DNA of 64,000 nucleotides, taken from contig NC_020813.1 in assembly GCF_000348725.1 (NCBI RefSeq), forward strand, positions 248,001 through 312,000. Reading direction: 5' to 3'. This stretch comes from Pseudobdellovibrio exovorus JSS (lineage in GTDB: Bacteria > Bdellovibrionota > Bdellovibrionia > Bdellovibrionales > Bdellovibrionaceae). The translations under genes and the position numbers were made by a program. Shown here piece after piece: positions 16,189 through 25,104 of this stretch; the stretch's first letter is position 1, and every line of letters begins with the position of its first letter. Below the pieces are notes generated by a model. It worked only from the letters and a program-made list of their open reading frames with translations. It did no database searches and was not told the DNA's origin.

Positions 16189-17175
16189 ATGGATTTATCG
16201 CAAAAGCCAAATACAGCTCAGGCCATACATGATGGACACGACTATGTTGTGCAAGACAATCAGTTGGGAAAAAACGAAAAGAAAACATTTCTAGTGGTGA
16301 TTTTAACATTCATCACTATGGTGGTGGAAATTTCTTATGGATATATAACTGGATCGATGGCCTTGTTAGCTGATGGTTGGCATATGGCTAGCCATGTGGG
16401 CGCTTTGGGAATTTCATTAGTCGTCTACCGCTTAGCTCAATCACAGTCCTTGAATAAAAAGCTATCTTTCGGTGCGGGTAAATTAATTCCCTTAGGCGGG
16501 TACACCAGTGCATTGATGTTGGGATTAGTCGCCGTCTTTATGGCTGTGGAATCGTTCGAGCGATTGCTAAACCCAGTTGCTATCAGTTTTAACACAGCAG
16601 TAACTGTGGCTGTGGTTGGACTTGTTGTGAATATTATGAGCGTCTTGTTGTTGATGGATTCACACTCACACCATGACCACGAAGACCATCATCAGCATGA
16701 GGCCCATCACGAGGGGGAAGACCACGATCATGATCATATACATGATCACAATCATCGCAGTGCTTTGTTGCATGTGATGGCGGATGCGTTAACTTCTATT
16801 TTAGCGATTGGAGCTTTGCTGGTCGGGCGTTATTTCGGTTGGATGTGGGCTGACCCTTTGATTGGAATCTTGGGATCGTTAGTGATTTTAAAATGGGCTT
16901 TTGGCTTGGCCCAAGACACTGTGTGGGAATTGCTTGACGGCAATTCAAAGCTCATTAAAGGTGAAGAGATACGAAAACTGTTTGCTGAAGATGTGAACGT
17001 GAAAATCGCTGATCTTCATGTTTGGCGAATTGCTCCCAGTGCCCATGCCTGCGAGCTGGTTATTCACGGACAAGAACTCAGAGGAACTGACTACTATCGT
17101 CAGCGCATTCTGGAAAAGTTCAATATTCAGCACCTCATCATCGAAGAAAGGGTATCCACATGGCCAAGTACGTAG
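16189..17175 (+). CDS. dmeF: DmeF-like cation diffusion facilitator (Co/Ni efflux)
   Basis: 328 residues with six predicted membrane helices. Site motifs: ADGWHMASH (D62, H65) in helix 2 and HVMADALTS (H195, D199) in helix 5. The cytosolic loop at residues 159-189 holds about sixteen histidines. The N-terminus (QAIHDGHDYV) matches the DmeF subgroup. It exchanges protons for divalent metal across the inner membrane. Its 3' end overlaps the next gene by 16 bp. Confidence 0.92.
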   Translation: MDLSQKPNTAQAIHDGHDYVVQDNQLGKNEKKTFLVVILTFITMVVEISYGYITGSMALLADGWHMASHVGALGISLVVYRLAQSQSLNKKLSFGAGKLIPLGGYTSALMLGLVAVFMAVESFERLLNPVAISFNTAVTVAVVGLVVNIMSVLLLMDSHSHHDHEDHHQHEAHHEGEDHDHDHIHDHNHRSALLHVMADALTSILAIGALLVGRYFGWMWADPLIGILGSLVILKWAFGLAQDTVWELLDGNSKLIKGEEIRKLFAEDVNVKIADLHVWRIAPSAHACELVIHGQELRGTDYYRQRILEKFNIQHLIIEERVSTWPST

Positions 17176-17513
17176 ACGGATTCGTGATCAAAGTTAAAAA
17201 GAAAAATATGCCCGCCTATAAAAAAATGGCGAAGCTTGGCAAAAAAATCTGGTTGGAATACGGAGCCTTAGATTACTACGAATGTGCCGCTGATGAATTT
17301 GTGCCATGGGGTCAAGGTTTTCCCAAGATGTGTAATCTGAAAAAAGATGAAACGATTCTTTTTTCTTTTATCGTTTATAAATCCAAAGCTCATCGCAATA
17401 AAGTAAATGAAAAAGTTCACGCAGACCCACGTATGAACCTAGACAATTACGATATGCCATTTGACCCCAAAGGCTTTGCGCTAGCGGGTTTTAATGTGCT
17501 GATGAGTAAATAA
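17160..17513 (+). CDS. DUF1428 family protein
   Basis: 117 residues starting MAKYVDGFVIKVKKKNMPAY, then ECAADEFVPWGQGFP and VNEKVHADPRMN. These are the hallmark segments of DUF1428, a dimeric alpha-beta-barrel fold of unknown function. It overlaps dmeF and the next gene (TAATG), so it is part of the same transcription unit. Confidence 0.88.
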   Translation: MAKYVDGFVIKVKKKNMPAYKKMAKLGKKIWLEYGALDYYECAADEFVPWGQGFPKMCNLKKDETILFSFIVYKSKAHRNKVNEKVHADPRMNLDNYDMPFDPKGFALAGFNVLMSK

Positions 17514-18142
17514 TGCTCTTAACGATAGAGGCGGCTTTAGAGAAAAAAATTGCACAGGTGGCTTCCAGTGAAGATCCGGCCCATGATTTATTGCACTTTA
17601 AACGTGTAGTGCAAACGGCTAAGAAGCTCTGTGCATTAGAAAATGCAAAACCAGAAGTCGTCATTCCCGCTGCTTGGTTGCATGATCTGGTCATCATTCC
17701 AAAGAATGATCCCCGCCGTGCACAGGCCTCGCGCCTTTCTGCTGAAGCTGCTATCAAATTTCTACAGGAACTCCATTACCCTACAGAGTATCTCGGGGAC
17801 ATTGCCCATGCCATCGAAGCCCATAGTTTCAGTGCGAATATTCCCACACGTACGTTAGAAGCTCAGATCGTGCAAGATGCCGATCGCCTAGATGGTTTAG
17901 GCGCCATCGGATTGGCCCGCTGTTTTGCGACTGCTGGATTATTAAAACGTCCTTTTTATTCGGAAGAGGACCCTTTTTGTGTGGAAAGACCTGTGGATGA
18001 TCGCCAATTCACTGTCGATCACTTCTACGCCAAACTTTTTAAAACAGTAGAGACTTTAAAAACAGCTGCCGGTCGCAGCGAAGGCCAAAGACGCGCGGAA
18101 ATCATGCGTCAGTATTTGGATGATTTAAAATCAGAAATTTAA
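17513..18142 (+). CDS. HD-domain phosphohydrolase (YedJ-like)
   Basis: 209 residues. HD-domain metal ligands: H in DPAHDLLHFKRV (about 23-34), HD in AAWLHDL (about 60), and D in QDADRLDGLG (about 120), followed by a short C-terminal helical part. This is the YedJ/YpgQ-type layout; these enzymes dephosphorylate nucleotides. It overlaps the DUF1428 stop by one base. Confidence 0.85.
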   Translation: MLLTIEAALEKKIAQVASSEDPAHDLLHFKRVVQTAKKLCALENAKPEVVIPAAWLHDLVIIPKNDPRRAQASRLSAEAAIKFLQELHYPTEYLGDIAHAIEAHSFSANIPTRTLEAQIVQDADRLDGLGAIGLARCFATAGLLKRPFYSEEDPFCVERPVDDRQFTVDHFYAKLFKTVETLKTAAGRSEGQRRAEIMRQYLDDLKSEI

Positions 18143-18208
18143 AGGTTCTAAATTTAAGATAGACGCCTTATCCGAGGTGGTGTTTGATTAGAGTTATAAG
18201 GAGAATGT

Positions 18209-18604
18209 ATGAAATCCAAATTTACTTTAGCAGCGCGTTTGATCTTGGGCTTTATTTTTTTCGCAGGAGGGATTGTCGGTCTATTTAATCTTGTGCCGCC
18301 TCCACCAGATCTTCCAGAAAAATTACAGACATTTAATGCCGGTTTGATGGCCAGCGGTTATTTCATGCCCTTCTTAAAGGCTGTAGAAACTATTTGCGGA
18401 GCCATGCTACTGAGTGGCTTTTTCGTTCCTTTGGCTCTAGTGGTTTTGGCCCCAATCGTGTTGAACATCTTTTTGGTTCATGCGTTCATGGAGCCAAGTG
18501 GATTGCCAATCGCCATCATTATCGGTGTATTGATGATTTTCTTGGGCTTTTTCTCGACGCCCTACTCAGCAAAAATCAAAGGCCTTTTTAAAGCCCGCGA
18601 ATAA
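18209..18604 (+). CDS. DoxX-like membrane protein
   Basis: 131 residues with four membrane segments and good ribosome-binding site AAGGAGA. It opens with LAARLILGFIFFAGGIVGLF, typical of the DoxX/SURF4-like family. Several family members act in redox or sulfur metabolism, but function here is unknown. A 14-bp stem-loop follows. Confidence 0.8.
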   Translation: MKSKFTLAARLILGFIFFAGGIVGLFNLVPPPPDLPEKLQTFNAGLMASGYFMPFLKAVETICGAMLLSGFFVPLALVVLAPIVLNIFLVHAFMEPSGLPIAIIIGVLMIFLGFFSTPYSAKIKGLFKARE

Positions 18605-18627
18605 GCAGAGAGTCTGTCTTGAGCCAC

Positions 18628-18664
18628 AAGTTGAGTGTTGGCACAGTATACCAACACTCAACTT
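18628..18664. terminator. 14-bp perfect stem-loop between convergent genes
   Basis: Arms of 14 bases (AAGTTGAGTGTTGG and its complement) around a nine-base loop. It lies after the DoxX gene and extends seven bases into the end of the convergent ABC-F gene, covering its stop codon. No T-run follows on either strand. Confidence 0.6.
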
Positions 18665-20361
18665 TGGGCAGAAGACACATCCACACGCTTGTCAGACAAG
18701 TCAAATTCCTCAGTGACACCACAGTTCTTCAAAAAAACTTCGTCGTGCGAAATCACCACTAAAGCGCCACGGAACTCTTGAATTAAATTTTCTAAAAATT
18801 CCACATTAGCCAAATCTAAATTATTTGTGGGTTCATCTAGAATCAGCAGCTCAGGGGCTTGCTCTTGCATAAAACCACAAGCTAAGGCGGCTCGTAGGCG
18901 TTCGCCTCCACTCAGGGACTGAACAGTTTGAAAAACTTTATCTTTGGTGAATAGAAACTTTGCCAAGTTATTGCGAATTTCACTTTCGTCAGCAACGGCA
19001 TGTTCACGGATATTTTCCAAAATGCTCAGGTCATCTTTTAAAAAGGAACAGCGCTGGTCAATATAAAGTGTGCGCAGTTGCCCTTTGCGAAGCTCACCTC
19101 TGATATCGCGGTTGGTTTTCTGTAAAGAGCCCTGAGCATCATCAGTGCCTGTCAGGAGTTCTTTAAGAAGGGTGGACTTGCCAGATCCATTGGGTCCTTT
19201 CAACGCCAATCGGAGATTGCCTCGCCAAATAAAATTAAGATCTTCCGCGTAAAGCCATCCACTATGCGGCAACTCAGTTTGGGTTGAATCGCCAGCGGAC
19301 GAGTTCGAAAATCTCAGATTGAAGTTTCGAGCCTCAGCAATCAGCTTCTGTTCAGGAAGAGGCTGGCCGAGCAAATCGGCATACATCATCGGATCGACTT
19401 TAATCTGAGACAGGGCCTCGTGTACGCTGCGAACAGCGGCGTTGGCTTTGTCTAGTGTCCTGACATCTAACTTAGCTGTCGTGGCTTGGGCCTTACGCTT
19501 GCGTGCACCTAGTAAAATTTTAGGAAGTCCGCCACGGGCGCCAGCTGCTGAGCCTTGGCGGTTTCGCTTTTCTTGTCTTTCGATTTGATCGTGACGATGT
19601 TGAGCCGCCTGATTGCGTTCGCGCGTGCTCACATCTAATTGACGTTGCAGCGCCTGCCGCTCTTGCTCTTTGGCTAGAAGATACTCATTCCAACTCATGC
19701 CGAACTTACTAAGACCACGATTAGAAAGTTCAAGAACATCTTCGCATAAATTCAGGCATTCGCGATCATGGGAAATCAGCAGAACACCACCAGTTCGCCA
19801 CTGCTGGCGCTGGCACAAAAAATCCAACAGCGCTTCACGTCCGTCACGATCTAAATCATTAGTCGGCTCATCTAAAACTAGAAAGCCAGCCCCAAGGGCT
19901 TTCGCCAGACGAACGCGCATCCATTGACCTCCACTGAGTTCTGTACACAGTTTTGGTCTGGCAGAAGAGTTATTGAGTAAATCCTTTTTAAGTAAGTCTT
20001 GCTTTAAGGGACTCAGTAAACTTTCACGCGTGATAGACCATGAGGCCAGATCACTTTCAAAACCAGTTGCAAGGCCGATTTCTGCTTCAGAGCCAGATTC
20101 AGAGGCTAAAAATTCGTCGACAGAAATCGGCGGTGGAGTTTGCCTTTGAGGAAAATAGCGAATGATTCCCTTGCGAATGATTCTTCCGGAGCTGGGCTCT
20201 AATTCACCGCAAAGAAGTTGGGACAGACAGGTCTTTCCCACTCCATTCGGGCCAACTAAAGCCGTGATTTTTGAATCTAAAGAAAAGCTCACATTTTCAA
20301 ATAAAAGAAGTCCATTTGGTAACTCATAGGAAACCTGATGGGCGGTAATAATAGACGACAT
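18658..20361 (-). CDS. ABC-F family ATPase
   Basis: 567 residues from MSSIITAHQ (20361); an ATG two codons upstream is also possible. Two ATPase cassettes: Walker A GPNGVGKT with signature LSGGQWMR and Walker B LVLDEPTN, then GPNGSGKST, LSGGERLR and LLILDEPTN. They are joined by a basic coiled linker. There are no membrane segments. ABC-F proteins act on ribosomes, in translation control or antibiotic protection. The class here cannot be set; a basic, arginine-rich linker fits a Uup/YheS-type protein. Confidence 0.92.
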   Translation of the reverse strand: MSSIITAHQVSYELPNGLLLFENVSFSLDSKITALVGPNGVGKTCLSQLLCGELEPSSGRIIRKGIIRYFPQRQTPPPISVDEFLASESGSEAEIGLATGFESDLASWSITRESLLSPLKQDLLKKDLLNNSSARPKLCTELSGGQWMRVRLAKALGAGFLVLDEPTNDLDRDGREALLDFLCQRQQWRTGGVLLISHDRECLNLCEDVLELSNRGLSKFGMSWNEYLLAKEQERQALQRQLDVSTRERNQAAQHRHDQIERQEKRNRQGSAAGARGGLPKILLGARKRKAQATTAKLDVRTLDKANAAVRSVHEALSQIKVDPMMYADLLGQPLPEQKLIAEARNFNLRFSNSSAGDSTQTELPHSGWLYAEDLNFIWRGNLRLALKGPNGSGKSTLLKELLTGTDDAQGSLQKTNRDIRGELRKGQLRTLYIDQRCSFLKDDLSILENIREHAVADESEIRNNLAKFLFTKDKVFQTVQSLSGGERLRAALACGFMQEQAPELLILDEPTNNLDLANVEFLENLIQEFRGALVVISHDEVFLKNCGVTEEFDLSDKRVDVSSAQS

Positions 20362-20583
20362 AAACAAACCTCAGCGCGGTGTAGATCCGAGGGATGCCAC
20401 AATAGCGCTATGCTGATGCATTAAAAAATGCAGTTAATGAAATTCTAGAATGAGTGAAGGTCTGTTTATTTTCTCATAGACTCTGGATTTGGGCCCAGAG
20501 GGGTACAGAATAACCCAGTTTGCAAAAAAACTCAAGACAACGGCTTCAGAACGAAATAAAACGGAAACAGCGAGGTAATAGTT

Positions 20584-21123
20584 ATGGAATATCAACAGGT
20601 TGTAAATTTTTGGTTTCATGAGATCGACTCAAAATTGTGGTTTGAAAAAAATGAAGAATTCGATCAACTGATGACAAAAAAATATTCGACGACCTTTAAC
20701 GAGGCCTTAGCGGGAAAGTTTTCGTCATGGAGGCAGACTCCAGAAGGCCGTTTAGCTGAAGTTTTAGTATTAGATCAATTTTCTAGAAATATATTTCGTG
20801 GTTCTGCAAAAGCTTTTTCTGGGGACGCGCTGGCGTTGCAATTAGCACAAGAGGCCGTGGCGTTAGGGGAAGATAAAAAATTAAATCTACAGCAACGGGC
20901 TTTTTTATATATGCCCTATATGCACAGTGAAGACCGACAAGTTCATGAAGAAGCCGTTAAATTGTTTTCTGAAAAAGGTTTGGAAAACAATCTGCACTTT
21001 GAAATTTTGCATAAAAACATTATCGATCGCTTCGGACGTTATCCCCATCGCAATGAAATTTTAGGGCGTCCGTCCACAGTAGAAGAAATAGAATTTTTGA
21101 AACAACCCAACTCATCTTTCTAA
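20584..21123 (+). CDS. DUF924 family protein
   Basis: 179 residues beginning VVNFWFHEIDSKLWFEKNEEFD, then GRLAEVLVLDQFSRNIFRG and YMPYMHSEDRQVHEEAVKLF. These segments define DUF924, a helical TPR-like fold of unknown function. Preceded by GAGG at a suitable distance. It stands alone, convergent with the next gene. Confidence 0.9.
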   Translation: MEYQQVVNFWFHEIDSKLWFEKNEEFDQLMTKKYSTTFNEALAGKFSSWRQTPEGRLAEVLVLDQFSRNIFRGSAKAFSGDALALQLAQEAVALGEDKKLNLQQRAFLYMPYMHSEDRQVHEEAVKLFSEKGLENNLHFEILHKNIIDRFGRYPHRNEILGRPSTVEEIEFLKQPNSSF

Positions 21124-21150
21124 AAATAGTTTCCGAAGCTCGCAAGAGCA

Positions 21151-21684
21151 CTAGGGATTAAAGAACCAGTGGTCCGGCTCTGCAAAGTGGAAGAAGATCA
21201 TCGCTACATGATCACGTGAAGTGCCGTTGAATTTTTCGCGCCAGTGAAGTTGGTTTTCTCCGTAATAGGCAACAGCCTCATTCGGGGAAAGTAAGTAAGA
21301 CTTGTTTTCGACCCAAAGCTCCCATGGAACTGTTTGGTAAAGGCAGTAGTCTAACGTGTATGTGCAGGCATTCTTATCTTTATGTGGAGGCAACTTGGCA
21401 TTTGGACCTTGATACTGCACAAACAAACTATAGGTGTGAAGTAGAGTTTCACTTTTAAAAAAGCGGCGCGCGATAGGCAGTAATTTTTCGGCATAGGTTT
21501 TAAGAATAGGACTTTGATCGCTATCAATACTGAAGCGATTGAATTCTGGATCGTAATCGTACTGAGAAACAAATGGTTGCAGTTGACGAATTAAGTCTTG
21601 ATGTTCTTCTGATGTTAAAAGATTTTTAAAAATCTGAGGTTCTTGTAAACTCGTGCCTTTTAAAGTCATACTTTTCAAAACCAT
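21151..21684 (-). CDS. 2OG-Fe(II) oxygenase-like protein
   Basis: 177 residues (or 172 from the second ATG). HKD in LPPHKDKNACTYTLD is the HxD metal pair; QLHWREKFNG supplies a later His and Arg, and RDHVAMIFFHF closes the double-stranded beta-helix. The order fits small Fe(II)/2-oxoglutarate oxygenases that bind the first His and Asp in this way. No signal peptide. Substrate unknown. Confidence 0.65.
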   Translation of the reverse strand: MVLKSMTLKGTSLQEPQIFKNLLTSEEHQDLIRQLQPFVSQYDYDPEFNRFSIDSDQSPILKTYAEKLLPIARRFFKSETLLHTYSLFVQYQGPNAKLPPHKDKNACTYTLDYCLYQTVPWELWVENKSYLLSPNEAVAYYGENQLHWREKFNGTSRDHVAMIFFHFAEPDHWFFNP

Positions 21685-21759
21685 ACTTTCTAAGTCATTG
21701 ACACTATGTTAGTGTATTGAGGCTTGTTAATATGCACAAATAGAAATCAGTGAGGTCCT

Positions 21760-22899
21760 ATGAAATTTTTCGCCATATTGATTCTAGTACTGATCGCTAT
21801 TCCTATTCTAGCAATAGTGACTTTGTATGCTTTAAGTTATCCGTCATTTGGGCAGTATCCACAGGCCGAATACAGACAGAGATTTGAACAGTCACCACAG
21901 TACGACAAAGAACGTGGGATTTTTGTCAATCGTCGTCCGCGCCTTCTGGAAGAGATGCGAAAAAAAGTGATGACAGCAAAAGGTATCTACGATTTTTTTG
22001 CTGGGGGCCTAGATAAAACTCCACTGTCGCTTCTACCGGAAGTGAAGCCAGATATGCAAGAGTTCTTAAAACCCAGCCCAAACTTAAAAGTGATTTGGTT
22101 TGGTCACTCAAGTTTTATTTTAAACTTCGACGGAAAGATTATTTTATTTGATCCGGTGTTTTCAGGCTCGGCGGCTCCAGTTAGCTTTATGATTAAAAGA
22201 TTCCAACCAGCGGTGATCACGCTAGAAGATCTTCCCAAAATTGACTATATCGTGATTTCACATGATCACTACGATCATTTAGATAAAAAAAGTATTCAGT
22301 TCTTTCAAAATAAAGACGTTAAATTTTTAACTCCGTTAGGAGTCGGCTCTTATCTACAAGGATGGGGAATCGAAGAGTCTCGTATTACTGAGTTAGACTG
22401 GTGGCAGAACCTTAAAGTTGAAGATCTTGAATTTATTGCGACCCCAGCACAACATTTTTCAGGCCGTGATGGACGACATGATAATCAGACTCTTTGGGCC
22501 TCTTGGGTGATTCGCAATTCGCAGCACAATATCTACTTCAGTGGTGACTCGGGTTACGATATTCACTTTCAAGATATCGGTGAAAGATTTGGCCCGTTTG
22601 ATATCGCTTTTCTAGAGACAGGACAGTACAACGAACGCTGGAAAGAAGTACACATGCTTCCCAGTGAAGCGGCACAGGCTTACTTTGATTTAAGAGCCAA
22701 GCGATTTTTCCCTGTGCACTGGGGCATGTTCGTTTTAGCGCTTCATCCATGGTATGACCCCATTCAGACTATCAGTCAGCTGGCAGAAGAGCGTCAGATC
22801 AATCTGGTTTCACCGAAATTAGGTGAAATGATTATTATCAACGACGATTATAAATCTGAAAATTGGTGGAAAGATTTGATTGCTCCCAAAGCGAATTAA
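21760..22899 (+). CDS. Membrane-anchored metallo-beta-lactamase-fold hydrolase (NAPE-PLD-like)
   Basis: 379 residues with an N-terminal membrane anchor (residues 2-24). IWFGHSSFILNFDGKIILFDP opens the hydrolase fold; SHDHYDHLD is the HxHxDH motif; TPAQHFSGRDG and FSGDSGYD follow; HWGMF gives the last His. This is the profile of the N-acyl-phosphatidylethanolamine phospholipase D-like and RomA-like group. It faces the periplasm by topology. Lipid hydrolysis is suggested, not shown. Confidence 0.82.
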   Translation: MKFFAILILVLIAIPILAIVTLYALSYPSFGQYPQAEYRQRFEQSPQYDKERGIFVNRRPRLLEEMRKKVMTAKGIYDFFAGGLDKTPLSLLPEVKPDMQEFLKPSPNLKVIWFGHSSFILNFDGKIILFDPVFSGSAAPVSFMIKRFQPAVITLEDLPKIDYIVISHDHYDHLDKKSIQFFQNKDVKFLTPLGVGSYLQGWGIEESRITELDWWQNLKVEDLEFIATPAQHFSGRDGRHDNQTLWASWVIRNSQHNIYFSGDSGYDIHFQDIGERFGPFDIAFLETGQYNERWKEVHMLPSEAAQAYFDLRAKRFFPVHWGMFVLALHPWYDPIQTISQLAEERQINLVSPKLGEMIIINDDYKSENWWKDLIAPKAN

Positions 22900-22979
22900 A
22901 AAGCGAATTAATCTGAAGCCTTATTAAAACAGGTTCTTGTCGCTCTGTACGGCATGCCACTTGCTTTGCCTAACAGAGA

Positions 22980-23780
22980 ATGAAAAAACTTCTGATTTTC
23001 TTATTGGCGGGCTTTGTCTCGCTTCCAGCCTTGGCGCAGATGAGGTGCTCTGCACTGTTTTCTGAGCTATTAGCCGCCTCTGTATCGTCTCAGGCGGCTG
23101 CCCGCGATAATCGTGCTGTTCGTACAGAGCAGTGGGATGATGTTAAAGTTTTAGTCAGCCAGATGACGATCTACGACCGACAGGTCACTGTCCGCCGTGT
23201 AGAGCGCAGCGAGCTGATCCGCGGCCGTACTCTATTTGCTGAAAACCTAGGGGGCGATGACGCCTTTTTCGTGGGATTAAACAGTGCCGGACACATGTAC
23301 TTAGTGGCCAATGTCTATCGCTATGATGGGAAGCTGGCTTTTGAAAAACCTCAGCTCAACACGCGCTCTTCTTTGCTGGATCGTGGCTTAGTGGTGCGTA
23401 TCGCGGACCCTGATGGAAAAATTCAAGATCAGATCATTGCCTACTTTCGCCAAAAGGGACCCCCGCGTAGTTTAGATTGCGCCGCCGGAGTCTGCAAGTT
23501 GGTCAGTGAAGCCGCCGGAATTGAACTCGCACAGAATGTACGTCAGCGTGTATTGCCACATGAACTGATGCGCCAGTTGATCACACAAGGTGTGCGCGGG
23601 GCAGACGGACGTCGGCAACAGACACAGCTTTTCGTTATTGGAAATGCCGAACCTCAAACAGTACTACAAGCCGCCGAGCGCGTATCAAGACAGTATATTC
23701 GCACAGCAACTCCGTACATAGCCGGAGCCGGACTAACCACGGTGGGCATCATTGCCACCTTTGTGAATTTGTTTATTTAG
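22980..23780 (+). CDS. Secreted protein of unknown function, possible permuted papain-like fold
   Basis: 266 residues with a clear signal peptide (MKKLLIFLLAGFVSLPALAQ). The family is not recognised. In the middle, a His in NSAGHMYLV (about residue 103) precedes an Arg-rich stretch and then a Cys in RSLDCAAGVCKLVSEAAG (about residues 163-168), and later LPHELMRQL. His-before-Cys order in this spacing is the pattern of permuted NlpC/P60-like (LRAT/YiiX) folds; this is a hypothesis only. A hydrophobic segment ends the protein. The next gene, 40 bp downstream, encodes an ADP-ribosyltransferase-like protein. Confidence 0.6.
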   Translation: MKKLLIFLLAGFVSLPALAQMRCSALFSELLAASVSSQAAARDNRAVRTEQWDDVKVLVSQMTIYDRQVTVRRVERSELIRGRTLFAENLGGDDAFFVGLNSAGHMYLVANVYRYDGKLAFEKPQLNTRSSLLDRGLVVRIADPDGKIQDQIIAYFRQKGPPRSLDCAAGVCKLVSEAAGIELAQNVRQRVLPHELMRQLITQGVRGADGRRQQTQLFVIGNAEPQTVLQAAERVSRQYIRTATPYIAGAGLTTVGIIATFVNLFI

Positions 23781-23787
23781 AAAATTG

Positions 23788-23812
23788 AGTAGAGGAAATT
23801 AAGTAGAGGAAA
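23788..23812 (+). repeat. Tandem duplication of a ribosome-binding-site segment
   Basis: AGTAGAGGAAA occurs at 23788-23798 and again at 23802-23812, a 14-base period. The second copy places GAGGAAA eight bases before the GTG at 23821, supporting that start codon for the ADP-ribosyltransferase-like gene. Confidence 0.7.
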
Positions 23813-23820
23813 CTGATCCA

Positions 23821-24714
23821 GTGAAAGAGTGTATGAAAAAGACATGGACTGAAAATATTAAATTAAGCCTGCTTTCACTTCTGCTTTTAGCGGCGGTAGT
23901 TTCCCCATCCATTGCGACAGCGCAAGTTGATGGGCCAGTGGATATACAGACTGAGGCTTTAAGCCATCATGAAGTTTCTGCCGAGGACTTACAATTCTTA
24001 AGTCAGCTGCGAAGGGTACTGCATGATGGTGAATCTGCATTGAGGTTGATGCGCGACTATGTGGCGACTCCACGACAAGAAATAGAAAAAGCAACATACG
24101 AGATGCTGATGACGGCGATAGATCCCGAGCGCCGCTATGCCGATCCACAGGATTTTATCTCGGTGGAAGAGAATCAATGGGGAGCGATCTTGTACCAGTA
24201 TTCTGCAGGAGAGGACTGTGGCGGTGAACCGATGTATGAAGTGGTGAATCGCGAATTGCGGGACTCATTACCAGATTCAGAGGAAACTGTATTGTGGACT
24301 CAGAAAATGCGTTTTGCTCTTTCTAAATTACCACGCTACGAAGGGCTATCGTTCCGTGGAACGCGTCTTTCAGAAGAACGGATTGCAAATTACTACCGCA
24401 TCGGTGAGTTAGCAAAAGATGCCGCATTTATTTCGACATCACTGTCTTTAGATGTGGGATTCCGCTTCGCTAAGCACAGTGCTGTGTACACAGAACCTGA
24501 AAGTACGGATGAAAGCACTGATGGCAAGGTGGGACTTATTATGGTGATTTTAGGAAAGACGGGAAGACCGATCTCTTATTTCGCAAATACCTATTCGCAT
24601 GAGCAAGAAATACTATTTGCGAATGGCACACAGATGGTAGTCGAAGCCAAAAGTAATATTTTCTGGGACCCTCAGTTTCAGAGAACCCAGATTATTATTT
24701 TAAAAGAAATTTAA
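23821..24714 (+). CDS. Secreted ADP-ribosyltransferase-like protein (R-S-E type)
   Basis: 297 residues from GTG 23821, with signal peptide to about residue 35 (IATAQ). An ART fold is indicated in order: AILYQYS...YEVVNRELR (121-148), GLSFRG with R179, FISTS with S205-T-S207, and EQEILFANGT with E261-x-E263. The R, STS and ExE motifs together are the arginine-specific R-S-E signature of mono-ADP-ribosyltransferases (iota-toxin, C2, ExoS-type). The ExE first Glu implies arginine as target. Signal peptide implies export; a prey or host target would be inference. Confidence 0.75.
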   Translation: MKECMKKTWTENIKLSLLSLLLLAAVVSPSIATAQVDGPVDIQTEALSHHEVSAEDLQFLSQLRRVLHDGESALRLMRDYVATPRQEIEKATYEMLMTAIDPERRYADPQDFISVEENQWGAILYQYSAGEDCGGEPMYEVVNRELRDSLPDSEETVLWTQKMRFALSKLPRYEGLSFRGTRLSEERIANYYRIGELAKDAAFISTSLSLDVGFRFAKHSAVYTEPESTDESTDGKVGLIMVILGKTGRPISYFANTYSHEQEILFANGTQMVVEAKSNIFWDPQFQRTQIIILKEI

Positions 24715-25104
24715 TTATTGTGTGTTGTAGCGGAAGTTAGGTTGAACCGCTTTTAATTGAGCATTGTCTTTTACAACTTTTTGTAGTGTTTCAATTCCTG
24801 GGTCTGCGACAAGATGAATCATGTACATGCGCCCACCAATATGACGTAGCGTTTTTAATTCATATTTTTTAAAAATCTGCCGTAGAAGTTCTTCCGGTTT
24901 ATTAACTGAATCTACAGTTGTAATAATATATTCTCCTTTAATCACACGGCTTTCTTGATCGAAAACAGCCGGAGTCATTTTTCCAGAAGGCGCCGAAGCG
25001 GATTCCGTTGCTGGTGCTGTTTCGACTGAAGCCGAAGGTTGTGATGAGCATGACATCAATGTCATGACACAGACAAAAAGAATTTTAGTTTTGTTTGAGC
25101 TCAT
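24715..25104 (-). CDS. Lipoprotein resembling a free-standing I9 protease propeptide inhibitor
   Basis: 129 residues, with a lipobox at MSC (about residues 17-19) and a Ser/Ala/Pro-rich linker. Residues 55-129 resemble the S8 propeptide: GEYIITT, LLRQIFKKYEL, GGRMYMIHL, LQKVV and AVQPNFRY. The protease encoded just upstream has matching segments GEVLIKF, GYSVFHI, ISEIE and SVQPNYIY. It overlaps the protease by ATGA (25101-25104), so synthesis is coupled. A membrane-bound inhibitor or folding chaperone for that protease is the simplest reading. Confidence 0.7.
   Translation of the reverse strand: MSSNKTKILFVCVMTLMSCSSQPSASVETAPATESASAPSGKMTPAVFDQESRVIKGEYIITTVDSVNKPEELLRQIFKKYELKTLRHIGGRMYMIHLVADPGIETLQKVVKDNAQLKAVQPNFRYNTQ

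Noticed and set aside
16675-16755. Histidine codon-rich stretch seen as a DNA repeat
   Set aside because: CAT/CAC-rich sequence is explained by the histidine-rich loop of the DmeF-type transporter; no exact repeat unit.
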